Positions 1 to 8,155 of a stretch of 64,000 nucleotides of DNA are shown here, in pieces. Numbering within the stretch: the first letter of the stretch is position 1; every line of letters starts with the position of its first letter. The notes under the pieces are model-generated. The model worked only from the letters and a program-made list of their open reading frames with translations. It was not told the DNA's origin and made no database searches. This DNA is from Williamsia soli (GTDB taxonomy: Bacteria; Actinomycetota; Actinomycetes; Mycobacteriales; Mycobacteriaceae). Position numbers and translations under genes: made by a program. The stretch lies in the NCBI RefSeq assembly GCF_017377795.1, contig NZ_JAFRDR010000006.1, positions 1 to 64,000 on the forward strand. The letters are read 5' to 3'.

Positions 1-2
1 AG

Positions 3-431
3 GCCCAACGCCTGGCGATGTTCGCCGCGCACCGCGGTTGCTCATCCCCGGGATGCTCAGCTCCGGCGATGTGGGCCGAAGCCCACCACACCGTCGAATG
101 GGCCCAGGGCGGGCTCACCGACATCACCTACCTGGCCCCGGCATGCCCGCAGCACCACAAGCTGATCGGGCCCGGCGAGCATCAGTGGCAGACCATCATG
201 ATCACCGAAGGCCCCGACGCCGGACGCTGCGCGTGGATACCACCGGCGTTCCTCGACCCGGAACGACAACCCAGGGTCAACCGCGCCCACCATCCCGACG
301 AAGCCTTGATCGAGGCCCGCGAGGCCATGCTTGCACGCCGCAAAGCAGACCTCGAACAACGCAACCGAGAACTCAGCGGGCCACCGCCCGACACACCGAC
401 GCCTCATGCTGGCGGGGATGAAACATGTTGA
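3..431 (+). CDS. HNH endonuclease, C-terminal part (cut by window edge)
   Basis: The reading frame is open from the first bases, so this is the 3' end of a longer gene; about 142 residues are visible. The sequence carries the HNH motif of DUF222/HNH nucleases: CSSPGCSAP, then EAHHTVEWAQGGLTD, then CPQHHK, which supply the zinc-binding cysteines and the catalytic histidines. A charged tail (AREAMLARRKADLEQRNREL) and a Pro-rich end follow. Such genes occur in many copies in Mycobacteriales and may be linked to mobile or 13E12-type repeats, which is family knowledge. The DNA target is unknown. The ATG at 18 is internal and is not the true start. Confidence 0.8.
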   Translation, partial: AQRLAMFAAHRGCSSPGCSAPAMWAEAHHTVEWAQGGLTDITYLAPACPQHHKLIGPGEHQWQTIMITEGPDAGRCAWIPPAFLDPERQPRVNRAHHPDEALIEAREAMLARRKADLEQRNRELSGPPPDTPTPHAGGDETC

Positions 432-488
432 CAGCACGTCAATTATGGGGCGAGCAGCAATGCGCAGCACCTGCGGTCCGTCTGACAA

Positions 489-1595
489 TCATTGGCCGCT
501 GACGTTCTTTGCCTTGCCGAGGGCGTCGGCAAATGCGTTGATGGTCTTTGTGTATCGCGGGTAGCTCTTGTTCGCACCGTAGTCCCACAGGACCAGTTGG
601 CCCTCGGAGACGGCCGGACTGCGCTGGAAGATCGGGAAGCGTTCGCTGATATCGGCGAGGTTGACGTTCGCGGCGCCTGATACGTCGTGGTAGACGAAGA
701 GCAGGTCGGCGGCATCGGTGGGGTACGTCTCCCAGGCGAACTTGCGCCAGTATCCGTCATCAGTGGTGTCGGGTTTGTACATGTTCAGGCCCCAGCTGGT
801 GTAGTCGCTGAAATCCGGGTCCGCGCTCGGTTCGAGAACGTAGGCAACCTCGAGGGGCCAGATGCCCATGCCGACCACGTCTCCGTGATCTGCCGCCACC
901 TTCTTGAAATTGGCGACTGCGGCATCGAATTCGGCTTTGATACGGATCATCTCGTCGTTGTTCTGATTCACGCCGAGAGCTGCGCCGAGAGCTTGGTAGT
1001 TCTCGATCGTCTGGGTGGTCGAGGTCGTATCGAGCGTGACGCCGAGGGTGGGCGCGATCTGATCGAGCTGGTCGCCCTTAGCTGAATCCTCGGCGGATGT
1101 GAGCTTGCCGAACTGCTCGAAGCGGGGGTTGTACTCGCCTACAAACAGATCTGGCTCCAGCGAAAGAGCCTTCTCCAGGTTTACTGTGCCCCATGTCTCG
1201 CCCACTGACTCGACGCCCTCCAGGTCGAGGCATTTGAGTATCGGACTCACGCTGAGCGGAGTCGTCGACCAGATTCCTGCGGGCTTTATGCCCATCGAAT
1301 ACAACGCGGCGGCCGACTCTTCGTCAGCGATGATTCGCGTGGGCTGCTCGTCCAGCGTGATGGTGCGGCCACGGCCGTCGGTGAACGTGAACGGGCCGGA
1401 GGCCCGCTCGGCCGGGGCGACGTTGTCTGCGTCTGTGCAAGCCGCCGGGTCGGCGTTGAGGTCGATCGGTTCCTGTGGGGCCGTCTCGCTCGAACTGCAT
1501 GCAGACGACACCAGGACCGCGGCGCTCACCACGAAGGCCGAGATCACCGACCTGCTGTGGATCGGGAACCGGGACGAGACTGGACGGCGGGACAT
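489..1595 (-). CDS. Iron-siderophore ABC transporter substrate-binding lipoprotein
   Basis: A 368-residue FhuD/FepB-type periplasmic binding protein. The N-terminus is basic and hydrophobic, ending VLVSSAC with Cys33 as the likely lipidated residue, although the -3 position is Ser, so the lipobox is weak. The mature part opens with the family hallmark FTDGRGRTITLDEQPTRI. It should capture a ferric siderophore at the cell surface for an ABC permease, but no permease or ATPase genes are adjacent. The ATG at 1595 has GAGGAG about 4 bases upstream. It diverges from an AraC regulator, and an IdeR/DtxR-like box lies 86 bp upstream, so iron repression is likely. The exact siderophore is unknown. Confidence 0.82.
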   Translation of the reverse strand: MSRRPVSSRFPIHSRSVISAFVVSAAVLVSSACSSSETAPQEPIDLNADPAACTDADNVAPAERASGPFTFTDGRGRTITLDEQPTRIIADEESAAALYSMGIKPAGIWSTTPLSVSPILKCLDLEGVESVGETWGTVNLEKALSLEPDLFVGEYNPRFEQFGKLTSAEDSAKGDQLDQIAPTLGVTLDTTSTTQTIENYQALGAALGVNQNNDEMIRIKAEFDAAVANFKKVAADHGDVVGMGIWPLEVAYVLEPSADPDFSDYTSWGLNMYKPDTTDDGYWRKFAWETYPTDAADLLFVYHDVSGAANVNLADISERFPIFQRSPAVSEGQLVLWDYGANKSYPRYTKTINAFADALGKAKNVSGQ

Positions 1596-1680
1596 CGAAC
1601 TCCTCGAAAGACTTAGGCGGGCGCGCAGATCACCGATGTGATGCGTGCAGATCGCGGCCGTTCCGGCGGACGCGACAGAG

Positions 1681-1699
1681 TGAGGCTAGCCTTACTATC
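1681..1699. promoter_or_regulatory. Candidate IdeR/DtxR iron box
   Basis: The 19-mer TGAGGCTAGCCTTACTATC matches the DtxR/IdeR consensus TTAGGTTAGCCTAACCTAA at 12 positions, all within the first 15, around a perfect 10-bp palindrome AGGCTAGCCT. It lies between the divergent starts of the siderophore-binding lipoprotein (1595) and the AraC regulator (1754), the expected place for iron repression of either or both. Confidence 0.6.
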
Positions 1700-1753
1700 G
1701 AAGTCGGTCTATGCAGCCAAACGGACTTGAGTAGCGGAGGAGGGACATAGCAG

Positions 1754-2572
1754 ATGTCCGCAGAGTCATACGTGACTGATCTCGCTGTGGCATCTCCGGT
1801 AGCCGATACGGCTGATCGGACATCGACCGCTTGCGAAGTTTTTGAGTATCGGACCGAGGGAGTGCTCGACTTCGGCGAACATCACCACCGCGAACATCAA
1901 TTGGTCTGGATGCGTCGCGGTCGGATGAGGGTCGTGGTCGGAGCCAGCAGTTGGCACGTGCATGCCGATCATCTCGTGTGGCTACCCGGTGGCGCGATCC
2001 ACCACATCACCCTGCTCACAGAGGGCAGCATGATCAGTCTGTACTCACCGCCGGAACGGACCCCTGACGGCGATAGGTGGACGCGTCCGCAACCACTCAC
2101 CGCCGATCCCCTCGCCGTGCAGCTGCTGACCCATCTGACCGATGCGTCGCTGCCTTCTGCTCGGCGGCGTGCCTGTCAGGAGCTGCTCTATGACTTGATG
2201 AACGACAGTACGGAAGGAGCACCGGACGCCTTGGTGCTGCCGCACGATCATCGAGCACGGACGGTCGCACGTGCGATCATCGCAAACCCCGGCGACCAAC
2301 GGACTCTGTCCGAGTGGGCCCTCGAACTCGGCGTCAGTGAAAAGACAATTCTCCGAGGGTTCGCCGCTGAAACTGCGATGACGTATGGCCGATGGCGAAC
2401 GCGTGCTCGAATGCTCGCCGCTGTCGAACTCCTCGACCGGGCCGAACCCGTACACGCCACCGCGGCGGCGGTTGGTTACACCACGAGTAGCGGGTTCATC
2501 TCTGCTTTCACCAGTGAGTTCGGCGTCACGCCGGCGCGTTACTCGCGCGCCAGTCAGAACTCATCCACGTAA
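1754..2572 (+). CDS. AraC-family transcriptional regulator
   Basis: A 272-residue regulator. Residues about 30-100 form a cupin-type sensor rich in His (GEHHHREHQLVW and SSWHVHADHLVWLPGGAIHH). Residues about 175-268 form the double helix-turn-helix of the AraC family (LSEWALELGVSEKTILRGF and GYTTSSGFISAFTSEFGVTPARYSR). It starts at an ATG preceded by GGAGGAGGG. It is divergent from the siderophore-binding lipoprotein with an iron box between them, so a role as an iron/siderophore-responsive activator, like AlcR or RipA types, is a reasonable inference. The ligand is unproven. Confidence 0.85.
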   Translation: MSAESYVTDLAVASPVADTADRTSTACEVFEYRTEGVLDFGEHHHREHQLVWMRRGRMRVVVGASSWHVHADHLVWLPGGAIHHITLLTEGSMISLYSPPERTPDGDRWTRPQPLTADPLAVQLLTHLTDASLPSARRRACQELLYDLMNDSTEGAPDALVLPHDHRARTVARAIIANPGDQRTLSEWALELGVSEKTILRGFAAETAMTYGRWRTRARMLAAVELLDRAEPVHATAAAVGYTTSSGFISAFTSEFGVTPARYSRASQNSST

Positions 2573-2593
2573 ATCGCTACAGCACAGCAGTTC

Positions 2594-4102
2594 TCACACA
2601 TCCCAGGTGTGCACTGCGGCACCGTCGTGCATCCGATCTATGTACTCGCGCAGCATCCCGGCCAATGCCACCTCGCGGCTGTCGCCTGCTTCCTCGCGGG
2701 CCACCAAAGACGCACGCTGCCACACCGAACCTGTCTGGCGCGCGAGGGCCCGGCCTTCGATGACGGAGAGGTAGCGATCACGTGCATCCGCGCCGACTCC
2801 GAAACTTTGCAGGCCTTCGTCCGCCAATGGCAGCAACCGGCGCAAGACCAATTCGTCAGGTTGCACCCAACCCATTGTGGGCCAGTACAACTGGCAGTCC
2901 ATGCCGTCGCGGGCTGCGGCATGAAGATTCTCTGACGCGGCGTTGAACGACATTTGCGACCAGATCGGACGATCCGAATCGACAAGCGCACGCAGGACGC
3001 CGTAGTAAAAGGCGGCGTTGGCCATGATGTCGAGGACCGTCGGGCCCGCCGGCAGCACTCGGTTCTCGACGCGCAGGTGTGCTTGCCCACCGATCACGTC
3101 GTAGACGGGCCGATTCCAGCGGTACACGGTGCCGTTGTGCATGCGTAGTTCGGTGAGCTCCGGGGTTTCGCCGGCGTCCAACTGCGCCAGCGGATCGTCG
3201 TCGGAGACCACTGGGAGCAGCGAGGGGAAGTACCGGGTGTTCTCTTCGAAGAGGTCGAAGATCGTGGTGATCCACCGTTCTCCGAACCACACCCGGGGAC
3301 GAACACCCTGATTGATCAGCTCCTGCGGACGCGTATCGGTGGCCTGCTCGAACACCGGGATTCGGCTCTCGTGCCAGAGTGCGGAGCCCGCCAGGAATGG
3401 TGAATTGCCTGCGAGTGCGACCTGGACGCCCGAGATCGCCTGCGCGGCATTCCAATGATCGGCGAAGGTCTCGGGCGCCACTCGCAGGTGAAGCTGCAGC
3501 GAGGTGCACGCAGCCTCGGGCAGGATCGAGTCGATCGAGGTCCTGAGTTTCTCGGATTGGCCTCCGAGTGTGAGTGGCACGCCGGTGATGTCGAGCTCGA
3601 TGTCTTCCCCGCGGGCAGCGAAGATCTGCTGATTCAGCAGGTCGTACCGGGGATTTGCCGAAATCCACTGATGGGCGAAGTGCTCTTGCCGCAACGTCGG
3701 CAGCATGCCGATCATCACGAGGTGGTTGTCGGTTTCGGCGGCCTTCGCTTCGGCGCGATTCAATGAATCACGCAGTGCGTCCTCGAGGGAGACCGTGTCG
3801 CCGCCGGTGAATGGCTGCGGTGCGACGTTGATCTCGATGTTGAATTGCCCGAGCTCGGTTTGGTAGTCAGGATCGGCGATGGCCTCGAGCACGGTCGCGT
3901 TCGACATCGCCGGGTTCATGGCCCGGTCAACAAGATTGAGTTCGACCTCCATGCCCAGCAGCGGCTCCGGAGGGTTGCCTTGGTCGGTGAAGAGGCCGTC
4001 CGACAACATGCGGGCGACGGCTTCGGTACAGCGCCCCACCTGCTCGCGGAACCGGCGTCGGTCCTCTCGGCTGAACTCGCGGGTGCTCACATCCGTGCCC
4101 AT
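2594..4102 (-). CDS. Glutamate-cysteine ligase family (Gcs2-like) carboxylate-amine ligase
   Basis: A 502-residue protein of the glutamine-synthetase-like Gcs2 fold. Visible family segments are GMEVELNLVD (near residue 50), FNIEINVAPQPF (near 95) and the central block DIELDITGVPL. These enzymes join the gamma-carboxylate of glutamate to an amine such as cysteine using ATP. Mycothiol producers normally lack glutathione, so the true amine substrate is uncertain; the EgtA branch of ergothioneine synthesis is a relative, but no egt genes are nearby. The gene sits between the AraC gene and an ABC-F gene, all apparently independent. The start is the ATG at 4102. Confidence 0.7.
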   Translation of the reverse strand: MGTDVSTREFSREDRRRFREQVGRCTEAVARMLSDGLFTDQGNPPEPLLGMEVELNLVDRAMNPAMSNATVLEAIADPDYQTELGQFNIEINVAPQPFTGGDTVSLEDALRDSLNRAEAKAAETDNHLVMIGMLPTLRQEHFAHQWISANPRYDLLNQQIFAARGEDIELDITGVPLTLGGQSEKLRTSIDSILPEAACTSLQLHLRVAPETFADHWNAAQAISGVQVALAGNSPFLAGSALWHESRIPVFEQATDTRPQELINQGVRPRVWFGERWITTIFDLFEENTRYFPSLLPVVSDDDPLAQLDAGETPELTELRMHNGTVYRWNRPVYDVIGGQAHLRVENRVLPAGPTVLDIMANAAFYYGVLRALVDSDRPIWSQMSFNAASENLHAAARDGMDCQLYWPTMGWVQPDELVLRRLLPLADEGLQSFGVGADARDRYLSVIEGRALARQTGSVWQRASLVAREEAGDSREVALAGMLREYIDRMHDGAAVHTWDV

Positions 4103-4147
4103 GGCCCCATCGTGTCACGGACTCCAATAGGTCAGCAGAATTTCGAC

Positions 4148-5785
4148 TTAGACCAGAGCGTCGGTGAGTGTCCCTCCATCGAGCACCCACCGGCGGGTGG
4201 CGCGAACCGTCGAGAGCATGCGTCGATCATGCGTGACGAGCAGAACGGTGCCGTCGAACGATTCAACGGCCTGCTCGAGCTGTTCGATGGCGGGTAGGTC
4301 GAGGTGGTTCGTCGGTTCGTCGAGGACCAGCAGGTTCACGCCCCTCGCCTGTAGTAATGCCAGTGCGGCCCGGGTTCGTTCACCGGGGGACAGCGAACTG
4401 GCCGACCGCGTCACGTGGTGCCCACGCAGACCGAACTTCGCCAGCAAGGTGCGCACCTCTGCGTCGGTCTGCTCGGGCACGTGTGCGGCGAACGCGTCGA
4501 CGAGGGGTGCGTCACCGGTGAAGAGGTCGCGCGCCTGATCGACCTCGCCGACGAGGACTCCCGATCCCAGGGACGCAGACCCGGAGTCCGGTGCCTGCGT
4601 GCCGAGCAGCAGGGATAGCAGTGTCGACTTCCCTGATCCGTTCGCGCCGGTGATGACGATGCGATCTCCGGCGTCGACCTGGGTGCTGATCGGACCCAGG
4701 GTGAAGTCGCCGCGGGTGAGTGTGGCGTCGTTGAGCGTGGCAACCACGGTTCCCGACCGCGGCGCGGCGGCGATCTCCATCCGCAGCTCCCACTCCTTGC
4801 GTGGCTCGGCGACCTCCTCGAGGCGCTCGATACGGCGCTGGGTCTGCCTCGCCTTCGACGCCTGCTTCTCGGTCGACTCCAGACGAAGTCCTTTGCCGAC
4901 CTTGTCGTTGTCCTTGGACTTGCGGCGCGCGTTGCGTACTCCGTGCTCCATCCAATTGCGTTGCATCTGTGCGCGTTCCGTCAGGGCATCCTTCGTGCCG
5001 GCGTACTGCTCATAGGCTTCGCGGGCGTGTCGGCGTGCGACCTCGCGTTCGACCAGGAAGGCTTCGTAGCCGCCGGAGTACACCGACACTTGCTGCTGGG
5101 CCAGATCGAGTTCGACGATGCCGGTGACGGTGCGGGCGAGGAACTCACGATCATGGCTGACCACGACCATGGGTGTGCGGGAGCCCGCCACGAACTCTTC
5201 GAGTTGCTTGAGGCCGTCGAGATCGAGGTCATTGGTCGGCTCATCCAGCAGCAAGATGTCGTAACGGGACAACAGCAGGGCCGCGAGGCCTGCGCGTGCC
5301 ACCTGCCCGCCGGACAGCGCCTGCATAGGGAGGTCGAGGTCGACTGTCAGGCCCAGATTCGCGGCCGCCTGGTCGGCTCGTTCGTCGAAGTCCGCGCCAC
5401 CGAGGTGGAGCCACCGTTCGAGTGCGGGGGAGTAGAGGTCCTCACCACCGTCACCCAGCGCTTCCGCCGCCGAGTCCATCGCGGCCTGGGCCTGCGCGAC
5501 CCCGGTGCGTCGGGAGAGGAACTCGCGCACGGTCTCGCCGGCGATAGGAGAAGCTTCCTGCGCCAAGTAGCCGACCTCGGCGTCCGGCGGGCTGAGGGTG
5601 ATCGTGCCGTCCTGATCAGCCGTTCCGACCCCTGCGAGCAGCGTCAACAACGTCGACTTGCCTGCACCGTTGGCACCGACGAGACCGAAGACATCGCCGT
5701 CTGAGACGGTGAGGTCAAGATCGGAGAAGAGTGTGCGTTCGCCGTGTCCGGCGGAGAGGCCGGAGGCGTGCAGGGTGGCGCTGAT
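4148..5785 (-). CDS. ABC-F family ATPase, non-canonical start
   Basis: A soluble protein with two ATPase cassettes and no membrane segments. Cassette 1 has GANGAGKST (near 5640-5665), LSGGQVARAGL and LLLDEPTNDLD. Cassette 2 has GANGSGKST, LSPGERTRAAL and LVLDEPTNHLD. A basic linker (KSKDNDKVGKGLR) lies between them. ABC-F proteins act on ribosomes, some giving antibiotic protection. The homologous N-terminus (ATLHASGLSAGHGERTLFSDL) lies upstream of any in-frame ATG, GTG or TTG: the first is a TTG at 5650, inside Walker A. The reading frame is open up to a stop at 5837-5839. An AGGAG at 5796-5800 precedes an ATC at 5785 by 10 nt, with a CTG at 5773. I give the ATC as a provisional start (545 residues). 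Confidence 0.8.
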   Translation of the reverse strand: MSATLHASGLSAGHGERTLFSDLDLTVSDGDVFGLVGANGAGKSTLLTLLAGVGTADQDGTITLSPPDAEVGYLAQEASPIAGETVREFLSRRTGVAQAQAAMDSAAEALGDGGEDLYSPALERWLHLGGADFDERADQAAANLGLTVDLDLPMQALSGGQVARAGLAALLLSRYDILLLDEPTNDLDLDGLKQLEEFVAGSRTPMVVVSHDREFLARTVTGIVELDLAQQQVSVYSGGYEAFLVEREVARRHAREAYEQYAGTKDALTERAQMQRNWMEHGVRNARRKSKDNDKVGKGLRLESTEKQASKARQTQRRIERLEEVAEPRKEWELRMEIAAAPRSGTVVATLNDATLTRGDFTLGPISTQVDAGDRIVITGANGSGKSTLLSLLLGTQAPDSGSASLGSGVLVGEVDQARDLFTGDAPLVDAFAAHVPEQTDAEVRTLLAKFGLRGHHVTRSASSLSPGERTRAALALLQARGVNLLVLDEPTNHLDLPAIEQLEQAVESFDGTVLLVTHDRRMLSTVRATRRWVLDGGTLTDALV

Positions 5786-5836
5786 GGCGGTGACGCTCCT
5801 TTTGAAGTGCAGGTTCTCCGTGAAGCGTAGTCGGGG

Positions 5837-6547
5837 TCATTCCACTACTCGTTTGCCGATGCCGGTGGTGCGGATGTTTTCGAGGTTGACGGGGTTGTAG
5901 TTCCGTGGGTCGAGGTCGACGATGTAGTGGAAGACTTGGACGTCGTTCTTGGTGCTGGCGTTCATGCCGACGATGAGGCCGGTGGGTCCTATGCCCGTGC
6001 CGAGGCTCCGTCTGACTTTCTCGGAGCCCGCCCTCGATGACACGCTGGTCCACATCTCTACGTTTTCGGGGTGGATTCCCCAGCGTGGGTTGGCTTGCGC
6101 AAGTTCCTGTTGGGCTCCTTCGGGGGTGTCGAAGGAGCGCCAGAAGATGATCTCGGTGAATCTGCCTTCGTCGAGGTGGGTGAACCAGATGGTTTGGGTG
6201 CTGATGGTTACTTCGCCGGTGGGTCCGACGAGGGTGAGGTCGATGTCGGGGTCGCCGGGGTTGCCGATGATGACATCGCTCGTGGACTCGGGTGGTACGC
6301 CCGCTTCCTCGTTCGTGAGCGTGCGGTCGCTCAGATCGAAGCGTGCGCGTCGGTTGTCTTTGATCTGTTGCACACCGTCCTCTGTGAGTGAGGAGAACTC
6401 AGGTGCTGCGGTGTTGCTGGATGTTGCGGCGTAGTTGCTGGTGGTTGATGTGCAGGCGCACAGTATGAGTGCCGCGACTGAGACAGTAGTTACAAGTAGT
6501 GTTCGGCCATTTGGGTTCGTGTGTCGCGTAGTGCGTGAAATCGTCAA
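5837..6547 (-). CDS. Putative immunity-type lipoprotein, paralogue 3 of 3
   Basis: Length is 236 residues if started at the TTG at 6547, which overlaps the upstream gene's stop as TTGA. The N-terminus has a hydrophobic stretch ending LILCAC, a canonical lipobox. The globular part is shared with the next two genes: GVQQIKDNRRARFDL, IIGNPGDPDIDLTLVGP, TQTIWFTHLDE and VFHYIVDLDPRNYN. I do not recognise a named domain. It is the last gene of a coupled minus-strand set behind a 556-residue protein and a WXG100-like protein, so an envelope-anchored immunity or accessory role is an inference. Its 3' end shares 92 of 93 bases with the neighbouring copy. Confidence 0.7.
   Translation of the reverse strand: MTISRTTRHTNPNGRTLLVTTVSVAALILCACTSTTSNYAATSSNTAAPEFSSLTEDGVQQIKDNRRARFDLSDRTLTNEEAGVPPESTSDVIIGNPGDPDIDLTLVGPTGEVTISTQTIWFTHLDEGRFTEIIFWRSFDTPEGAQQELAQANPRWGIHPENVEMWTSVSSRAGSEKVRRSLGTGIGPTGLIVGMNASTKNDVQVFHYIVDLDPRNYNPVNLENIRTTGIGKRVVE
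5848..5940. repeat. 93-bp near-identical block shared with 6555-6647
   Basis: This block at the 3' end of one paralogue matches 6555-6647 in the neighbouring paralogue with one mismatch (aaG versus aaC near the end), at an offset of 707 bp. Flanking parts of the two genes are much more diverged, so the identity looks patchy, as after gene conversion or a recent partial duplication. Confidence 0.85.
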
Positions 6548-7311
6548 CCGACAACTCGTTTGCCGATGCCGGTGGTGCGGATGTTTTCGAGGTTGACGGG
6601 GTTGTAGTTCCGTGGGTCGAGGTCGACGATGTAGTGGAACACTTGGATGCCGTTTTTGCTGCTTGCGTTCATGTCGACGATGAGGCCGGTGGGTCCGATT
6701 CCCGAACCGAGGTTCCACTTTTCTTTCTCATCGCCGGCGTCTTTGGCGATCCCGGTCCAGGTCTCGACCTTCGAAGGCCTTATTCCCCAGCGTGGGTTGG
6801 CTTGTGCAAGTTCCTGTTGGGCGCCTTCGGGGGTGTCGAAGGCGCGCCAGAAAACTATTTCGGTGAAGGTGTCTTCGTCGAGGTGGGTGAACCAGATGGT
6901 TTGGGTGCTGATGGTCACTTCGCCGTTGGGTCCGACGAGGGTGAGGTCGATGTCGGGGTCGCCGGGGTTGCCGATGATGACCTCGCCCGTGGACTCGGGT
7001 GGCACGCCCGCTTCCTCGTTCGTGAGCGTGTGGTCGCGCAGATCGAAACGTGCGCGCCGGTTGTCTTTGATCTGTTGCACGCCCTCATGGGTGAGGTAGG
7101 AATATTGATCCTGGCGGAGCAGGCCGGCGGTTGATGACGTTGTTGGTCTCGTTCGGTTGGTGACCGCGATTGCGGCAAGCAGCGTGACGGTGAATGTCAG
7201 TACAACCGCACACGCCAATCTCACCCGGGGACTCTCGAATGCGGTTTCCGGCGAGGTCGCGATGTGTTGGCCCGTTGCTGACGGGCCCGGAGCTGTTGAT
7301 GGTCGGTTCAT
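6544..7311 (-). CDS. Putative immunity-type membrane-anchored protein, paralogue 2 of 3
   Basis: A 255-residue protein with the same globular domain as its neighbours (GVQQIKDNRRARFDLRD, EEAGVPPEST, IGNPGDPDIDLTLVGPNGE, HYIVDLDPRNYN). In place of a lipobox it has an N-terminal cytosolic tail and one membrane segment at about residues 31-51 (RLACAVVLTFTVTLLAAIAV), with no cysteine at its end, so its anchoring differs from that of the flanking lipoproteins. ATG start at 7311. A 151-bp gap (7312-7462) separates it from the upstream paralogue and holds no recognisable gene. Function unknown. Confidence 0.7.
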   Translation of the reverse strand: MNRPSTAPGPSATGQHIATSPETAFESPRVRLACAVVLTFTVTLLAAIAVTNRTRPTTSSTAGLLRQDQYSYLTHEGVQQIKDNRRARFDLRDHTLTNEEAGVPPESTGEVIIGNPGDPDIDLTLVGPNGEVTISTQTIWFTHLDEDTFTEIVFWRAFDTPEGAQQELAQANPRWGIRPSKVETWTGIAKDAGDEKEKWNLGSGIGPTGLIVDMNASSKNGIQVFHYIVDLDPRNYNPVNLENIRTTGIGKRVVG

Positions 7312-7462
7312 TCGCCGAGTTCATTGGTGCGCATGCTTCGCCCGGTAGTTCGAATGGCGTCGATGTTTGCGGTGTAGTCCCTTGGATCGAGACCCACCGC
7401 GGGGCCGTTCGTGGCCGAAGATTGCCCGTGCTGGCGGGGAGTGGCGCTTCGATCAGGTGGAT

Positions 7463-8155
7463 TCAATTGAGCTCTCGCCTACCGATCCCGGTTGAGCGGA
7501 TATTCGCGATGTTTTCTGCGTTGTAGTTTCGAGGGTCTAGGTCAACGATGTAGTGAAAGACTTGGTTTCCATTCTTGATACTTGCATTCATCCCCACGAT
7601 GAGTCCGGTAGCGCCGACGCCAGTCCCCAGGCTTCGCCTCACCTTGTCGTCCTGAACTTTTCCTGAGACACTCGACCACATTTCTATGTTCTCTGGGAGA
7701 ATTCCCCATCGTGTGACTGCTTCGTTGAGTTCTTGCTGCGCTGTTTCGGGTGTGTCAAAAGCGCGAAAGAAGATGATCTCCGTAAAGCTGTGCTCGTCCA
7801 AATGGGTGAACCAGATGGTTTGGGTCGATATGGTAACTTCGCCTTCGGGGCCGACGAGGGTTAGCTGAATATCAGGGTCACCGGGATTCCCGATAATGAC
7901 TTCTTGTCTGGACTCGGGAGCCACCCCAGCTTCGGCATTGGTGAGGACACGGTCGCGTAGGTCGAAGCGTGCTCTACCCGTGTCTTTTATTTGTTGCACT
8001 CCATCGTCGGTGAGCACAGAGAATTCTGGCTGTGTGTTGGGACTTGGAGTAGATTCCACGAAGCTGCCTTCACTTCCACCTGTTGTTGAGACGCATGCCG
8101 CCGTGGACAGGGCGAGTACTGCCGATATCGTCAGTACCCGTATCGACTTCACCAC
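7463..8155 (-). CDS. Putative immunity-type lipoprotein, paralogue 1 of 3
   Basis: A 230-residue lipoprotein: signal sequence MVKSIRVLTISAVLALSTAAC with Cys21 as the likely lipidation site, then a Ser/Thr/Pro-rich linker and the shared domain (GVQQIKDTGRARFDLRD, VIIGNPGDPDIQLTLVGP, FTEIIFFRAF, VFHYIVDLDPRNYN). The start GTG at 8155 overlaps the stop of the 556-residue protein gene (TGGTGA), so the two are translationally coupled. It is the most diverged of the three copies and uses more A/T in its coding strand. Direct linkage to the putative effector suggests it is the cognate partner; this is an inference. Confidence 0.72.
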   Translation of the reverse strand: MVKSIRVLTISAVLALSTAACVSTTGGSEGSFVESTPSPNTQPEFSVLTDDGVQQIKDTGRARFDLRDRVLTNAEAGVAPESRQEVIIGNPGDPDIQLTLVGPEGEVTISTQTIWFTHLDEHSFTEIIFFRAFDTPETAQQELNEAVTRWGILPENIEMWSSVSGKVQDDKVRRSLGTGVGATGLIVGMNASIKNGNQVFHYIVDLDPRNYNAENIANIRSTGIGRRELN

